From NCBI GenBank assembly GCA_900553465.1, contig USDT01000037.1, positions 1 through 26,809 of the forward strand: 26,809 bases of DNA, in the 5' to 3' direction. This document shows positions 7,661-15,638 of this stretch, one piece after another. Below the pieces are notes generated by a model, which worked only from the letters and a program-made list of their open reading frames with translations, ran no database searches and was not told where the DNA came from. Every line of letters starts with the position of its first letter. Position 1 is the stretch's first letter. Source of the stretch: an uncultured Prevotella sp. (GTDB lineage: Bacteria > Bacteroidota > Bacteroidia > Bacteroidales > Bacteroidaceae). The position numbers were made by a program, and so were the translations under genes.

Positions 7661-8347
7661 TCAATTCAGGTTTATCACCTTTTCCGTCTCTCCGGAATAG
7701 GTGTTTATCTTTATCTTGACGGCGTCGGCATCAATATCCGAAGTCCTTATGCTCAGATATTTACGCACCGAATAATATTCCGGCACACCTCCCTGGTCGT
7801 GCAGGAAACGCAACACGGCGCAACTGCCGCCGTCGGGCATCGTGACGGTCTGTTCTCCCACAATGCCGATGGTCTGCATGGCATCACTGTCATCAGTTGT
7901 TCCGGCCTTCAGCAGCACACACATATTAAGGTATTTACCACCGGCCGAGAGCCATGCACTCTCAAATGTCACAGGGTCGGACGGCACTTCGCCGACCTGC
8001 TGCAACGGAATGATGTTAAGGACAGGTACCTGCACCACCGAAACGGCTTTGGCGCAGGCACTGCCTGATTCACTATAAATCTTGTTGTAATACATCAGTG
8101 CGCGGTACACCGAATCGGGCTTGGTTATCCACGAGAGCGTGAAAGACGGATCGGCTGCGAGCCGTTCGCCTTCGTCCGTAACGACGTAATCCACGGCCTT
8201 CCCTGCATCTGCGTGCATCTCGACAAAATCAGCACGCAGATACGAATACCTGCCGTCGCCACTGTCGTAGCCGTCGGCAGAACATCCGGCAAGCACAAGC
8301 AGTGCCAACAGAAAACCGAAGAATGACCGCACACCCGTTCTATACAT
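7661..8347 (-). CDS. NigD-like lipoprotein
   Basis: A 228-residue predicted lipoprotein: a basic start, a hydrophobic run and the lipobox LAGC with C22 as the lipidated cysteine. The rest resembles the NigD-like family of Bacteroidales, an N-terminal OB-like part (~35-115) and a C-terminal beta domain (~120-228). Matching segments include GGKYLNMCVLLKAG and the closing YSGETEKVINLN. NigD was named from a bacteriocin locus in Prevotella, but the function of most homologues is unknown. The start ATG overlaps the end of the upstream acyltransferase gene by 8 bases, indicating translational coupling. The family call rests on recall of the pattern and could be wrong in detail. Confidence 0.65.
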   Translation of the reverse strand: MYRTGVRSFFGFLLALLVLAGCSADGYDSGDGRYSYLRADFVEMHADAGKAVDYVVTDEGERLAADPSFTLSWITKPDSVYRALMYYNKIYSESGSACAKAVSVVQVPVLNIIPLQQVGEVPSDPVTFESAWLSAGGKYLNMCVLLKAGTTDDSDAMQTIGIVGEQTVTMPDGGSCAVLRFLHDQGGVPEYYSVRKYLSIRTSDIDADAVKIKINTYSGETEKVINLN

Positions 8348-9506
8348 TCTCTTTGCTTACACTGAAATGGTTGCGTGCCGGATTGGCGTACATGGTAAGC
8401 ATGCGCTCACGCAGGAACGCGTAGTCCGGTTTCTCAATATCAATCTTAGCCAGCTGTCCTTCAAGATATTTCTCGAAGACGGCCTTGTCCTTGTCCGTAT
8501 AATGTGCCGAAAGCGCAGTAGACCCTTCGAGCATGTCGAGAGCGATGTAGTTGTTTGGATAAAGCCGGTAGTTGGCAAATATGTCGTGGTCGATGTGTGT
8601 GGCCACGGCGTGATAGAAATCTCCCTTCGGCATATTTTCATCGAGGCTCATAAGCCAGTCGTCGATGCACGGAGCGCAATGATAGTGTACGTGTCCCTTG
8701 TAGCCCATAATACCGGTCTGCATGCTCACCACATCGTCCTGTGCTGACTTCTTCCATCCTTCCACATCGCGTTTGAGCTGGAACTCGCGCGCCTTGAGGA
8801 AATCGCAAGGATCGAACTCGTACGATATGGACAGCGGAACAATATGCAGTGACGCTATGCGGTCCCTCACAGAGCCATCGCCACCCATGGCCATCATCTT
8901 GATGATAGCCTCCTGCGTGCGGTCGTCTGAATCTTTGGCACGTCCTTCGCGCTGCGCTATCCACACACCCTCTTTCTTCTCATTGATCACCAGATGCATG
9001 TAGTCGGAGAGCCGTTTGCTTGCCATGAGCATCTGACGCATCGGAAGCGAACGCTCAACTATGAACGACTTGTTGATGCGTACAAGGTCCTTGACCCACG
9101 GCAGCGACAGAAGATTGTCGCCGATGGCAATCTCGCAGGTAGTGCTGAAGTGCGAATCGACCAGCATGATGTTGAGCAGCGCCGAATCGAGCACTATGTC
9201 GCGGTGATTGCTCACGAAGGTATAAGCCCGTGTGTTGTCAATGGCTGTGCAGTCCATGTCGCATCCCTTGCTAGCCTTTGCCAGCAGATCGTGAAGGAAA
9301 GGATAGCAGAATCCTATCTGGAACTCAAAATTTGTTCTACACGAACGCATCTTTTCAGCCAACACCTCGAACGGTATGTCCGGGAATATGGCACCTGCCA
9401 CCATTCTGAACTGCTCGTTGGCGATAAGCCGGTCAAAGACTTCAGGCAACTCTTCCGGTTCGAACGGCCTTATCGCATCAAACTGTCTTAATAACTCGAT
9501 GTTCAT
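8340..9506 (-). CDS. Glycerolipid acyltransferase (PlsC-like)
   Basis: A 388-residue member of the 1-acyl-sn-glycerol-3-phosphate acyltransferase superfamily. NHRDIVLD at 100-107 is the catalytic His-x4-Asp motif. The FIVERS segment (148-153) and QREGRAKDSDDR (185-196) fit the later acyltransferase blocks that bind the phosphate and acyl donor. It is longer than classical PlsC (~240), with an ~90-residue N-terminal extension and a C-terminal extension (~270-388). This fits the large Bacteroidetes acyltransferases of uncertain acceptor. No clear membrane-spanning segment is visible, so peripheral association with the inner membrane is likely. It lies 53 bases after ddl and overlaps the NigD-like gene by 8 bases. 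The acceptor (lysophosphatidate, ornithine or other lipid) cannot be decided from sequence. Confidence 0.8.
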   Translation of the reverse strand: MNIELLRQFDAIRPFEPEELPEVFDRLIANEQFRMVAGAIFPDIPFEVLAEKMRSCRTNFEFQIGFCYPFLHDLLAKASKGCDMDCTAIDNTRAYTFVSNHRDIVLDSALLNIMLVDSHFSTTCEIAIGDNLLSLPWVKDLVRINKSFIVERSLPMRQMLMASKRLSDYMHLVINEKKEGVWIAQREGRAKDSDDRTQEAIIKMMAMGGDGSVRDRIASLHIVPLSISYEFDPCDFLKAREFQLKRDVEGWKKSAQDDVVSMQTGIMGYKGHVHYHCAPCIDDWLMSLDENMPKGDFYHAVATHIDHDIFANYRLYPNNYIALDMLEGSTALSAHYTDKDKAVFEKYLEGQLAKIDIEKPDYAFLRERMLTMYANPARNHFSVSKENV

Positions 9507-9559
9507 AATAACTTAATTATCAGGTCCGGTATAAGAAAAGGAACAGTCCTGACGCCGTA

Positions 9560-10561
9560 TCAGAACTGGTTCTCCACAATGTCGGTCAGCACGTCCTTTA
9601 TGTCGAGTCCGGCCGCGCGTACCTGCTGTGGTATGAAGCTTGTGGCTGTCATACCCGGTGTGGTGTTCACCTCAAGCATGTTTATCTTGTCGTTGCCGTT
9701 CTCGTCCTTCGTTATGATATAGTCAACACGGATTATACCGTTGCAGCGCAGTATGTCGTAAATGCGCGATGTCTCCTCTGCCACACGTGCCGCAGTGTCG
9801 GGATTTATACGCGCAGGAGTGATCTCCTGAACCTCACCGTTATACTTGGCATTGTAGTCGAAGAACTCGTTGTTGGTCACAACCTCCGTTGCGGGGAACA
9901 CCACCGATTTGTTCTTTGTCTTGTAACAGCCTATAGATATCTCCGTTCCGTCAAGGTAACTTTCTATCATCACCTCGTTGCTCTCCATGAAAGCAACACG
10001 CAGAGCAGGCGCAAGCTGGTCGGTGTTCTTCACCTTCGACACACCGAAACTGCTTCCGTCAGCCGCCGGCTTAACGAAGCAAGGCATACCGATAAGACGT
10101 TCTATCTCCTCCTCGCTGTACTTGTTCTCCTCGCCGCGGCGCAGCAACAGGCTCTGAGCCACGTTGACACCGTAGCCGCTCAGGTAGCGGTTGAGCACAT
10201 ACTTGTCGAATGTCATTGCCTCGACGAGCACTCCGCTCGTGCTGTAAGGAACTCCGATAAGTTCGAAATAGCCCTGCATCAGTCCGTTCTCACCCGGTGT
10301 GCCGTGTATGGTTATGTATGCATAGTCGAACACAACGGCCTTTCCATCCTTGACGAACGAGAAGTCGTTGCGGTCGATGGCAGCTGTTGTGCCGTCGTCG
10401 AAATTGACATGCCAGTTCTGTCCTTCCACGTCAACGATATACACATTGTAGCGTTCCTTGTCGAAGAACGAGTAGAGCCCGTTTGCCGAATTCATCGACA
10501 CGTCGTGCTCGGACGAGTCGCCACCGCATACGATGGCTATGTTTCTCTTTATATTTTCCAT
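9560..10561 (-). CDS. ddl: D-alanine--D-alanine ligase
   Basis: A 333-residue ATP-grasp ligase that makes the D-Ala-D-Ala dipeptide for peptidoglycan precursors in the cytoplasm. Motifs seen: EHDVS (18-22) for the first D-Ala site; HGTPGENG (86-93); PAADGSSFGVS (165-175), the ATP-binding loop; FFDYNAKY (233-240), the omega loop; and EVNTTPGMT (297-305), the Mg/phosphate site. The Tyr in the omega loop is typical of D-Ala-D-Ala rather than D-Ala-D-lactate ligases. It sits 17 bases after rluD and two genes below a PASTA protein in the same leftward cluster, a grouping that fits cell-wall synthesis. Length is normal and no defect is seen. Confidence 0.97.
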   Translation of the reverse strand: MENIKRNIAIVCGGDSSEHDVSMNSANGLYSFFDKERYNVYIVDVEGQNWHVNFDDGTTAAIDRNDFSFVKDGKAVVFDYAYITIHGTPGENGLMQGYFELIGVPYSTSGVLVEAMTFDKYVLNRYLSGYGVNVAQSLLLRRGEENKYSEEEIERLIGMPCFVKPAADGSSFGVSKVKNTDQLAPALRVAFMESNEVMIESYLDGTEISIGCYKTKNKSVVFPATEVVTNNEFFDYNAKYNGEVQEITPARINPDTAARVAEETSRIYDILRCNGIIRVDYIITKDENGNDKINMLEVNTTPGMTATSFIPQQVRAAGLDIKDVLTDIVENQF

Positions 10562-10578
10562 TTTTTATAACAGCGTTG

Positions 10579-11646
10579 TTACTGATTTTCGAATGTATTG
10601 TTGTTGGTTCCGGCTATATAGACGCGCCACTTGTCGATGAGAGCGGCAAGGTCGGCGGCCAGCGGAGAGTCGAAGTCCATCTGCTTACCGGTGACAGGAT
10701 GGCGGAAACCGAGTGTCCGCGCATGCAGAGCCTGACGGCTGCAGAGCTTGAAACAGTTCATGATGAATGCCTTGTACGACGAACTCCGGTTGCCGCGCAG
10801 TATCTCGCAGCCGCCGTAGCGTTCGTCTCCGAAGAGCGGATGACCTATGTAGCGCATGTGCGCCCTTATCTGATGGGTGCGCCCCGTCTCAAGAATGCAT
10901 TCCACAAGCGTCACATACCCGAAGCGCTCCAGCACTCTGTAATGTGTCACAGCAGGCTTTCCGATACCCGAATCAGGCTCACATACGGTCATACGCAGGC
11001 GGTCCTTAGGGTCGCGTGTGATGTTTCCTTCTATTCGTCCTTCGTCCTCATTGAAGTTGCCCCACACCAAAGCCACATAGCTGCGGTGGGTTGTCTTGTT
11101 GAAGAACTGCGCTCCGAGCGACGTCTTTGCGGTCGGAGTCTTGGCCACAACGAGCAGTCCGCTCGTGTCCTTATCTATTCTGTGCACCAGTCCTACTTCC
11201 GGATCGTTGGGGTCGAAACTGTCGATATCCTTCATATGCCACGCAACAGCGTTCACCAATGTGCCGTGGAAATTGCCCACACCGGGGTGTACCACCAGTC
11301 CGGCAGGCTTGTTGACAACCATCAGCTCGCTGTCCTCATAGACGATGTCGAGCGGTATGTCCTCGGCCTCAATGGTCGAATCGAAGCGCGGACGGTCGAG
11401 CATCAGCGTCACCACATCGCCCGGCCGCACCTTGTAATTACTTTTCACGGGACGGTCGTTGACGTGCACGAATCCGGCGTCGGCCGCCTTCTGTATGCGG
11501 TTGCGGCTGGAGTGCTGCAGTTTGTCGCACATGTACTTGTCCACGCGCAGGGCCTCCTGCCCTTTGTCCACCACAAAGCGGAAGTGCTCGTAAAGCTGCT
11601 GCGACTCCTCGTCAAGTTCCTCTATGTCCTCTATATTGTCTGCCAT
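10579..11646 (-). CDS. rluD: RluD-family 23S rRNA pseudouridine synthase
   Basis: A 355-residue RluA/RluD-type pseudouridine synthase. Numbered from the ATG at 11646, an S4 RNA-binding domain occupies ~30-90 (ALRVDKYM..., SRNRIQKAADAGFVHVNDR). The catalytic domain follows, with HRIDKDTSGLL at 155-165 and D158 as the predicted nucleophile. RTHQIRAHMRYIGHPLFGD lies further on. RluD of E. coli modifies U1911, U1915 and U1917 of 23S rRNA; which uridines this enzyme targets is inferred only. The frame extends to an ATG at 11673. I prefer 11646 because AAAGGACA lies just upstream and the nine extra residues are basic and unconserved. It is 46 bases after the PASTA gene (19 from the longer start). 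Confidence 0.88.
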   Translation of the reverse strand: MADNIEDIEELDEESQQLYEHFRFVVDKGQEALRVDKYMCDKLQHSSRNRIQKAADAGFVHVNDRPVKSNYKVRPGDVVTLMLDRPRFDSTIEAEDIPLDIVYEDSELMVVNKPAGLVVHPGVGNFHGTLVNAVAWHMKDIDSFDPNDPEVGLVHRIDKDTSGLLVVAKTPTAKTSLGAQFFNKTTHRSYVALVWGNFNEDEGRIEGNITRDPKDRLRMTVCEPDSGIGKPAVTHYRVLERFGYVTLVECILETGRTHQIRAHMRYIGHPLFGDERYGGCEILRGNRSSSYKAFIMNCFKLCSRQALHARTLGFRHPVTGKQMDFDSPLAADLAALIDKWRVYIAGTNNNTFENQ

Positions 11647-11692
11647 GAATGTCCTTTTTTTGTTTTCACACATATTTATATATGCAGTGAGA

Positions 11693-12370
11693 TCATTCCG
11701 TTGCCGGTTCTTCCGAAGGCATCGGAGCTGTCACCACCTGGAATTCGTCCACATCGCCTTCATTCACCGGCTCAAAGTCGTCGATGTCGACATACTCTAT
11801 GCTGTCGGATTCGTCGCGAATACCGCTGCCGGCCTGCACCGTCACAACGTCATCAACCGATATCCTTTCGCCGGCCACCACCTGACGGCCGCGTACAGTC
11901 ACGCCGTACACCCAGTCGCGTTCGCCCGGGATATACTCGGGTTTGCCCACCTTGAAGCCCATAGCGGAGAGTTTGGCCATGGCCTCGCGCAGCGAACTGT
12001 TGTCGATAATGTCGGGCAGGGTTATCATTGGCGAATGAGCGGCATTGACAATCACCGTCACCATGCGTCCGCTCTTCACACGTGCGCCCGGCTCTGGCGT
12101 CTGTTCGAGTATGCAGTCGGGCGAGAGCGTCTTCACGTAGCCCGTGTCGCTCACCGTCACGTCGAGTCCCAGACCACGCAAAATGTGCTGCGCGTCCTTG
12201 AACGACTTCTGTCGCAGGTCGGGCACCTCGATGGCCTCACCGTGATGAGTGTACACGCCAAGCCAGTATTTCAGTCCGTAGCAAGCCAGCGCCACCACAA
12301 GAGCCATAGCTGCCAGATTGCCCCACAGATACCAGCTCTTGAACTTTTTGAAGAAATCCGTAGGTTTCAT
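11693..12370 (-). CDS. Membrane-anchored PASTA domain protein
   Basis: A 225-residue protein with a short basic cytoplasmic start, one transmembrane segment (~17-38) and an extracytoplasmic region. There are two PASTA domains at ~47-109 (IEVPDLRQKSFKDAQHILRG...) and ~116-180 (ITLPDIIDNSSLREAMAKL...). Positions 183-225 form an acidic tail. PASTA domains bind peptidoglycan stem peptides or act as spacers in PknB-type kinases and some penicillin-binding proteins. No kinase or transpeptidase domain is attached here, so this stand-alone form may be a periplasmic wall-binding factor. It is the first gene of the rluD-ddl-acyltransferase cluster, and its promoter lies only 17 bases upstream. The link to cell-wall synthesis rests on the neighbouring ddl. 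Confidence 0.88.
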   Translation of the reverse strand: MKPTDFFKKFKSWYLWGNLAAMALVVALACYGLKYWLGVYTHHGEAIEVPDLRQKSFKDAQHILRGLGLDVTVSDTGYVKTLSPDCILEQTPEPGARVKSGRMVTVIVNAAHSPMITLPDIIDNSSLREAMAKLSAMGFKVGKPEYIPGERDWVYGVTVRGRQVVAGERISVDDVVTVQAGSGIRDESDSIEYVDIDDFEPVNEGDVDEFQVVTAPMPSEEPATE

Positions 12371-12386
12371 CTCACTTAATTTTGCA

Positions 12387-12417
12387 CAAAGATAACACTA
12401 ACTGCTCAATGCACAAA
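12387..12417 (-). promoter_or_regulatory. Promoter of the PASTA-rluD-ddl cluster
   Basis: Read leftward: TTTG at 12417-12414, exactly 19 bases, TATCTTTG at 12394-12387. This is a full match to the Bacteroidetes consensus. The inferred start near 12380 leaves a leader of only about 10 bases before the ATG at 12370. Confidence 0.8.
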
Positions 12418-12909
12418 ATAAAAGCACACATAAAGTGTAAAAAAACAACGGCCCGGCCACACTGTGTCAGAAGCACCGCACGCATGCCATGCAGACTGTC
12501 AGCTGACATAAGGAAGGCACAGGAGAACTACACCCGCCACACTGCGCCACAACTAAACGTCACACACCGGACACAGAAGACAGAAAATCCATGAGCGAAA
12601 GTTACAAATTTTATTGACTTTTTCCTTACAGAATATTTTTGCAAAACAGATGAAAACCGACACTTCAAAAGCCTTTTCCCCACTATATCCGGACATTCAC
12701 GGACAACGTCCACCCCACAACTGATGTGCCGCAAAGACCGTCGAGCGCAGCAAAACGGCTCCGCCGACATACATTAACACACCACACTACAAGACAACAA
12801 TGCACACTCCGACATGCAAATAGAAATCTGCAAAACTCAGCGGAAAACGGTCTCGATAAAAAGAATCCGACTTCAGTCCCATATCAGCGCTACCACCTTC
12901 TACCTAAGA
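12418..12909. other. Non-coding stretch upstream of the PASTA cluster
   Basis: About 490 bases, A/C-rich on the given strand, with no convincing gene. The short open frames (12382-12594, 12726-13058) have no recognisable domain and run into the repeat. One TAnnTTTG-like site (TATTTTTG near 12635, +) lacks a clear -33 partner and any gene downstream. Confidence 0.5.
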
Positions 12910-12991
12910 CAAAGCAACCAGGGCACTTTCAAATTTTCAGCATCCTGCGGTTTTCTCGTCCGAGTTTTCTGTTCTACCCCAAAAAACCAAG

Positions 12992-13033
12992 CGCGTATTT
13001 GCGGGCGTGTTCTCCTTCGGACACAAATACGCA
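12992..13033. other. Conserved hairpin of repeat R3, with compensatory changes
   Basis: GCGTATTTG (12993-13001) pairs with CAAATACGC (13024-13032). Compared with R2, stem position 3 changes A-T to C-G and position 5 changes A-T to T-A, with both partners altered. Stem positions 1 and 11 are unpaired in this copy. Confidence 0.8.
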
Positions 13034-13102
13034 AGAAATAAAAGACTTATACAAATAATTGAACATCAAATACTTACAAACAACAGACACTTTTCCGTCC
13101 TA

Positions 13103-13212
13103 CAATAAGCACCATTTTAGCATGCGATATTGCCCATATCAGGGGCTGAAACGCACCATGTCATGCCCTGATACAGATAATATCAGACCCTCAAACGGGC
13201 ATTATCAGAACG
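13103..13212. repeat. 22-bp-period array in R3 (five units)
   Basis: Units start at 13103, 13125, 13147, 13169 and 13191, and a likely degenerate sixth starts at 13081. Pyrimidine at 1 and A at 3 and 5 hold in all five; C at 10 holds in four (T in the fourth unit). The second unit has perfect half-sites GATAT and ATATC separated by five bases. Confidence 0.8.
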
Positions 13213-13518
13213 CCAAATGAATTTTCCCGGACCATGCTTCAGGGTAGATGACAACGCCAAAAGTTACGAACCGGCCTTTGTCGTATTCGATTTAACATTC
13301 CTTCACATCTCTTTTGCGATTTTATTTTGTCAAAAAAAGTCAAGAAAAACTGTAAGTCCGTCGTCCGGGTTTTCTATAAAAAAGCTGATACGAGGCACAG
13401 GAAAAGACACGGAATGTATGTACCTGACTTTCAATTATAATTTACCGGTCGGGGCTGTGCGGATTTATCATTACACGAGCAGAACACCCACCGACCGTAT
13501 CCTCACCCCCATGGGCAT

Positions 13519-13560
13519 AAAAAAACAGCAAGGAGCAGAGTCTTTTCCCTGCTCCTTGCT
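13519..13560 (-). terminator. Intrinsic terminator of rpmH
   Basis: AGCAAGGAGCAG (13527-13538) is the exact reverse complement of CTGCTCCTTGCT (13549-13560). Read leftward, the 12-bp stem is followed by a G and a 7-base T-run (A-run at 13519-13525). Confidence 0.9.
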
Positions 13561-13595
13561 GCTCACAAGAATCCCGTGCCTGACGGAATTACGGC

Positions 13596-13751
13596 TTATT
13601 TGCCGTGGTGCTCGTCTGATACAGTCAGCTTTTTGCGACCATGAGCACGACGTGAAGCCAATACGCGGCGACCGTTCTTTGTCGACATTCTCTCACGGAA
13701 ACCGTGCTTGTTCACTCTCCTTCTGTTGTGAGGCTGAAACGTTCTTTTCAT
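13596..13751 (-). CDS. rpmH: 50S ribosomal protein L34
   Basis: A 51-residue protein starting [18 protein letters not shown], followed by [20 protein letters not shown], which is unmistakable bacterial L34, and ending HHGK. L34 is a small basic protein of the large ribosomal subunit, which it joins in the cytoplasm. The C-terminal TVSDEHHGK is a short extension of the type common in Bacteroidetes. It is transcribed leftward from its own promoter (13796-13826) and ends at a strong terminator (13519-13560). The divergent efp begins 184 bases away, so two translation genes share this spacer. No dnaA or rnpA lies next to it, unlike the classic rpmH neighbourhood. Confidence 0.97.
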   Translation of the reverse strand: MKRTFQPHNRRRVNKHGFRERMSTKNGRRVLASRRAHGRKKLTVSDEHHGK

Positions 13752-13795
13752 TTTCTATCTAAAATTTTATTTGTTATTATTCACACTTTGGGCTG

Positions 13796-13826
13796 CAAAA
13801 TTACTCATTTCTTTTTAATTAGCAAA
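13796..13826 (-). promoter_or_regulatory. Promoter of rpmH
   Basis: Read leftward: TTTG at 13826-13823, 19 bases, TAATTTTG at 13803-13796. This is the same geometry as the promoter at 12387-12417. The leader is about 40 bases. Confidence 0.75.
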
Positions 13827-13852
13827 GAATAATGTGTTTTTTAGCAGAAATA

Positions 13853-13885
13853 TTTAGGTTTTTTTCCAAAATTACCGTAACTTTG
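13853..13885 (+). promoter_or_regulatory. Promoter of efp
   Basis: TAACTTTG at 13878-13885 fits TAnnTTTG. A TTTA at 13853-13856 lies 21 bases upstream as an imperfect -33 box. The leader is about 45 bases. Confidence 0.65.
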
Positions 13886-13935
13886 CAGCGAATTTACGAA
13901 GAAGCAACGAACAATTCAATTTTAGACAAACACAT

Positions 13936-14502
13936 ATGATCAATTCACAGGACATTAAGAACGGAACATGCATCCGCATGGATGGCAAGCTGTTCTTCGT
14001 CATCGAATTTCTGCACGTGAAACCCGGAAAGGGCAATACTTTCATGCGCGTGAAACTGAAGAACGTTGTTGACGGACGCGTACTGGAGCGCCGCTTCGAC
14101 ATCAGTGAAAAACTTGAAGACGTGCGCGTGGAGCGCCGCCCATATCAGTATCTTTACAAAGAGGGCGATGATTACATCTTCATGAATCAGGAGACATACG
14201 ACCAGATACCTATCGCTCACGACCTCATCACAGGTGTTGACTACATGAAGGAAGGCGACGTAATCGAAGTTGTTTCCGACGCATCAAACGAGACAGTGCT
14301 CTTCGGCGAAATGCCGGTCAAGACAAACCTGCGCATCACACACTCTGAGCCGGGTATAAAGGGCGACACTGCAACAAACGCAACCAAACCGGCTACTCTC
14401 GAAACCGGCGTTGAGGTGCGCGTTCCGCTGTTCATCAACGAGGGCGATCTCATCCAGGTTGACACCCGCGACGGCAGCTACCTGCAGCGCGTGAAGGAAT
14501 AA
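13936..14502 (+). CDS. efp: Translation elongation factor P
   Basis: A 188-residue EF-P, the ribosome-binding factor that relieves stalling at polyproline stretches. It has the usual three beta-barrel domains: ~1-64 (MINSQDIKNGTCIRMDGKL...), ~66-128 and ~129-188, the last closing with LIQVDTRDGSYLQRVKE. The tip of domain I reads KPGKGNTF (29-36), with K32 at the position modified in EF-P of other bacteria. No modification gene (epmA, epmB, earP, ymfI) is seen in this window, so the state of K32 is unknown. It is followed by a strong terminator. Confidence 0.97.
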   Translation: MINSQDIKNGTCIRMDGKLFFVIEFLHVKPGKGNTFMRVKLKNVVDGRVLERRFDISEKLEDVRVERRPYQYLYKEGDDYIFMNQETYDQIPIAHDLITGVDYMKEGDVIEVVSDASNETVLFGEMPVKTNLRITHSEPGIKGDTATNATKPATLETGVEVRVPLFINEGDLIQVDTRDGSYLQRVKE

Positions 14503-14523
14503 AAAACGACACAACAAACAAAT

Positions 14524-14586
14524 ACGGGAAAAGGTAAAAACCGGACACGCAACGCTGCATGCCGCTTTTTACCTTTTCCCGTTTTG
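14524..14586 (+). terminator. Intrinsic terminator of efp
   Basis: ACGGGAAAAGGTAAAAA (14524-14540) is perfectly complementary to TTTTTACCTTTTCCCGT (14566-14582), a 17-bp stem, followed by TTTGATTAT. Confidence 0.85.
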
Positions 14587-14642
14587 ATTATACACACGCC
14601 GTAAAGGGCGTACAGTCATAACAACCGAAAACATTGGAGACT

Positions 14643-15638
14643 ATGAAATACAGCTTCATCATTCCCGTTTACAACCGTCCTGACGAAGTGGACGAACTCT
14701 TGCAGAGCATGACACGCCAGACTCTCACCGACTTTGAGGTGATTGTGGTGGAGGACGGCTCGGTGCGCGACTGCAAGAATGTGTGCGACAGCTATGCCGG
14801 CAGACTCGACCTGCACTACCACATGAAGGAAAACTCCGGTCCGGGACAAAGCCGCAACTACGGGGCAGAGCGCGCACGGGGCGAGTATCTCATAATTCTC
14901 GACAGCGACGTGGTGCTACCCGAGGGCTACCTGCAGAGCGTTGACGACGAGCTGCGCACTCTTCCGGCCGACGCGTTTGGCGGACCCGACTGCGCGCATC
15001 CGTCATTCACACCTACACAGAAGGCCATCTCCTACTCCATGACGTCGTTCTTCACCACCGGAGGCATACGCGGCGGCAAGAAGAAGATGGACAAGTTCTA
15101 TCCCCGCTCGTTCAACATGGGCATACGACGCGATGTTTACATGGCATTGGGAGGGTTCTCACGCATGCGTTTCGGCGAAGACATAGACTTCAGCATACGC
15201 ATATTCAAGGCGGGCCACGCGTGCCGGCTGTTCCCCGGAGCATGGGTTTGGCACAAGCGCCGCACCGACTTCCGCAAGTTCTTCCGGCAGGTATACAACA
15301 GCGGAATAGCCCGTATAAACCTATACAAGAAATACCCCGAATCGCTGAAAATAGTGCATCTAATGCCCGCGGCGTTCACTGCCGGCACGGCATTGCTCGT
15401 AGTTCTCGCAGCCGTCATGTACCAACCGCTGTGGTTGGCGCCCATAGTGCTTTACGCGCTCATGATACTTACCGACTCGTCCATACACAACCGCAGCCTG
15501 CGCATAGGCCTGCTGAGCGTGGCGGCGGCATTCGTGCAGCTGACGGGCTACGGCCTCGGATTCTTCAATGCGTGGTGGAAACGCTGCGTACGCGGAGGCA
15601 ATGAGTTCAGCGCATTCGACAAGACATTCTATAAATGA
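14643..15638 (+). CDS. Family 2 glycosyltransferase, membrane-anchored
   Basis: A 331-residue GT-A fold enzyme. The N-terminal catalytic domain (~1-230) has FIIPVYNRPDEV (5-16), VEDGS (36-40), the metal/nucleotide-binding DSDV (87-90) and a GEDIDFSIR segment (178-186) holding the likely catalytic acid. Three hydrophobic helices follow at ~243-259, 263-278 and 288-308, which would hold the protein in the inner membrane. It probably transfers a sugar from a nucleotide donor to a lipid-linked or surface glycan acceptor, but neither sugar nor acceptor is evident. The frame opens at TTG 14634; ATG 14643, preceded by GGAG, is the better start. The stop overlaps radC by 4 bases (ATGA). Confidence 0.9.
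   Translation: MKYSFIIPVYNRPDEVDELLQSMTRQTLTDFEVIVVEDGSVRDCKNVCDSYAGRLDLHYHMKENSGPGQSRNYGAERARGEYLIILDSDVVLPEGYLQSVDDELRTLPADAFGGPDCAHPSFTPTQKAISYSMTSFFTTGGIRGGKKKMDKFYPRSFNMGIRRDVYMALGGFSRMRFGEDIDFSIRIFKAGHACRLFPGAWVWHKRRTDFRKFFRQVYNSGIARINLYKKYPESLKIVHLMPAAFTAGTALLVVLAAVMYQPLWLAPIVLYALMILTDSSIHNRSLRIGLLSVAAAFVQLTGYGLGFFNAWWKRCVRGGNEFSAFDKTFYK

Larger units (their letters stand above)
12910..13400. repeat. Dispersed composite repeat, copy R3 (~491 bp)
   Basis: Same module order and near-identical spacing as R2. The lead block (TTTTCAGCATCCTGCGG, GAGTTTTCTGTTCTACCCC) is followed by a hairpin at 12992-13033, five 22-bp units at 13103-13212, the segment GGCCTTTGTCGTA, the A/T-rich core from 13293 (7 A rather than 8 in its A-run) and a tail with GGGTTTTC and GCTGATA. 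It lies downstream of rpmH. An open frame (13217-13762, +) crosses it but is antisense to rpmH and is not credible. Confidence 0.85.

Noticed and set aside
10483..11955. 490-residue open frame on the + strand
   Set aside because: It is antisense to ddl, rluD and the PASTA gene, whose products are clearly recognisable. The translation has no domain and arises from the third-position bias of the true strand.
11624..12379. 251-residue open frame on the + strand
   Set aside because: Antisense to the PASTA gene and His-rich in the way shadow frames of this genome are; no recognisable family.
12382..13058. Small + strand frames upstream of and into R3
   Set aside because: No domain, no conserved start signal, A/C-rich low-complexity translations.
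13217..13762. 181-residue + strand frame over repeat R3 and rpmH
   Set aside because: It begins in the repeat, crosses the rpmH terminator and runs antisense to L34.
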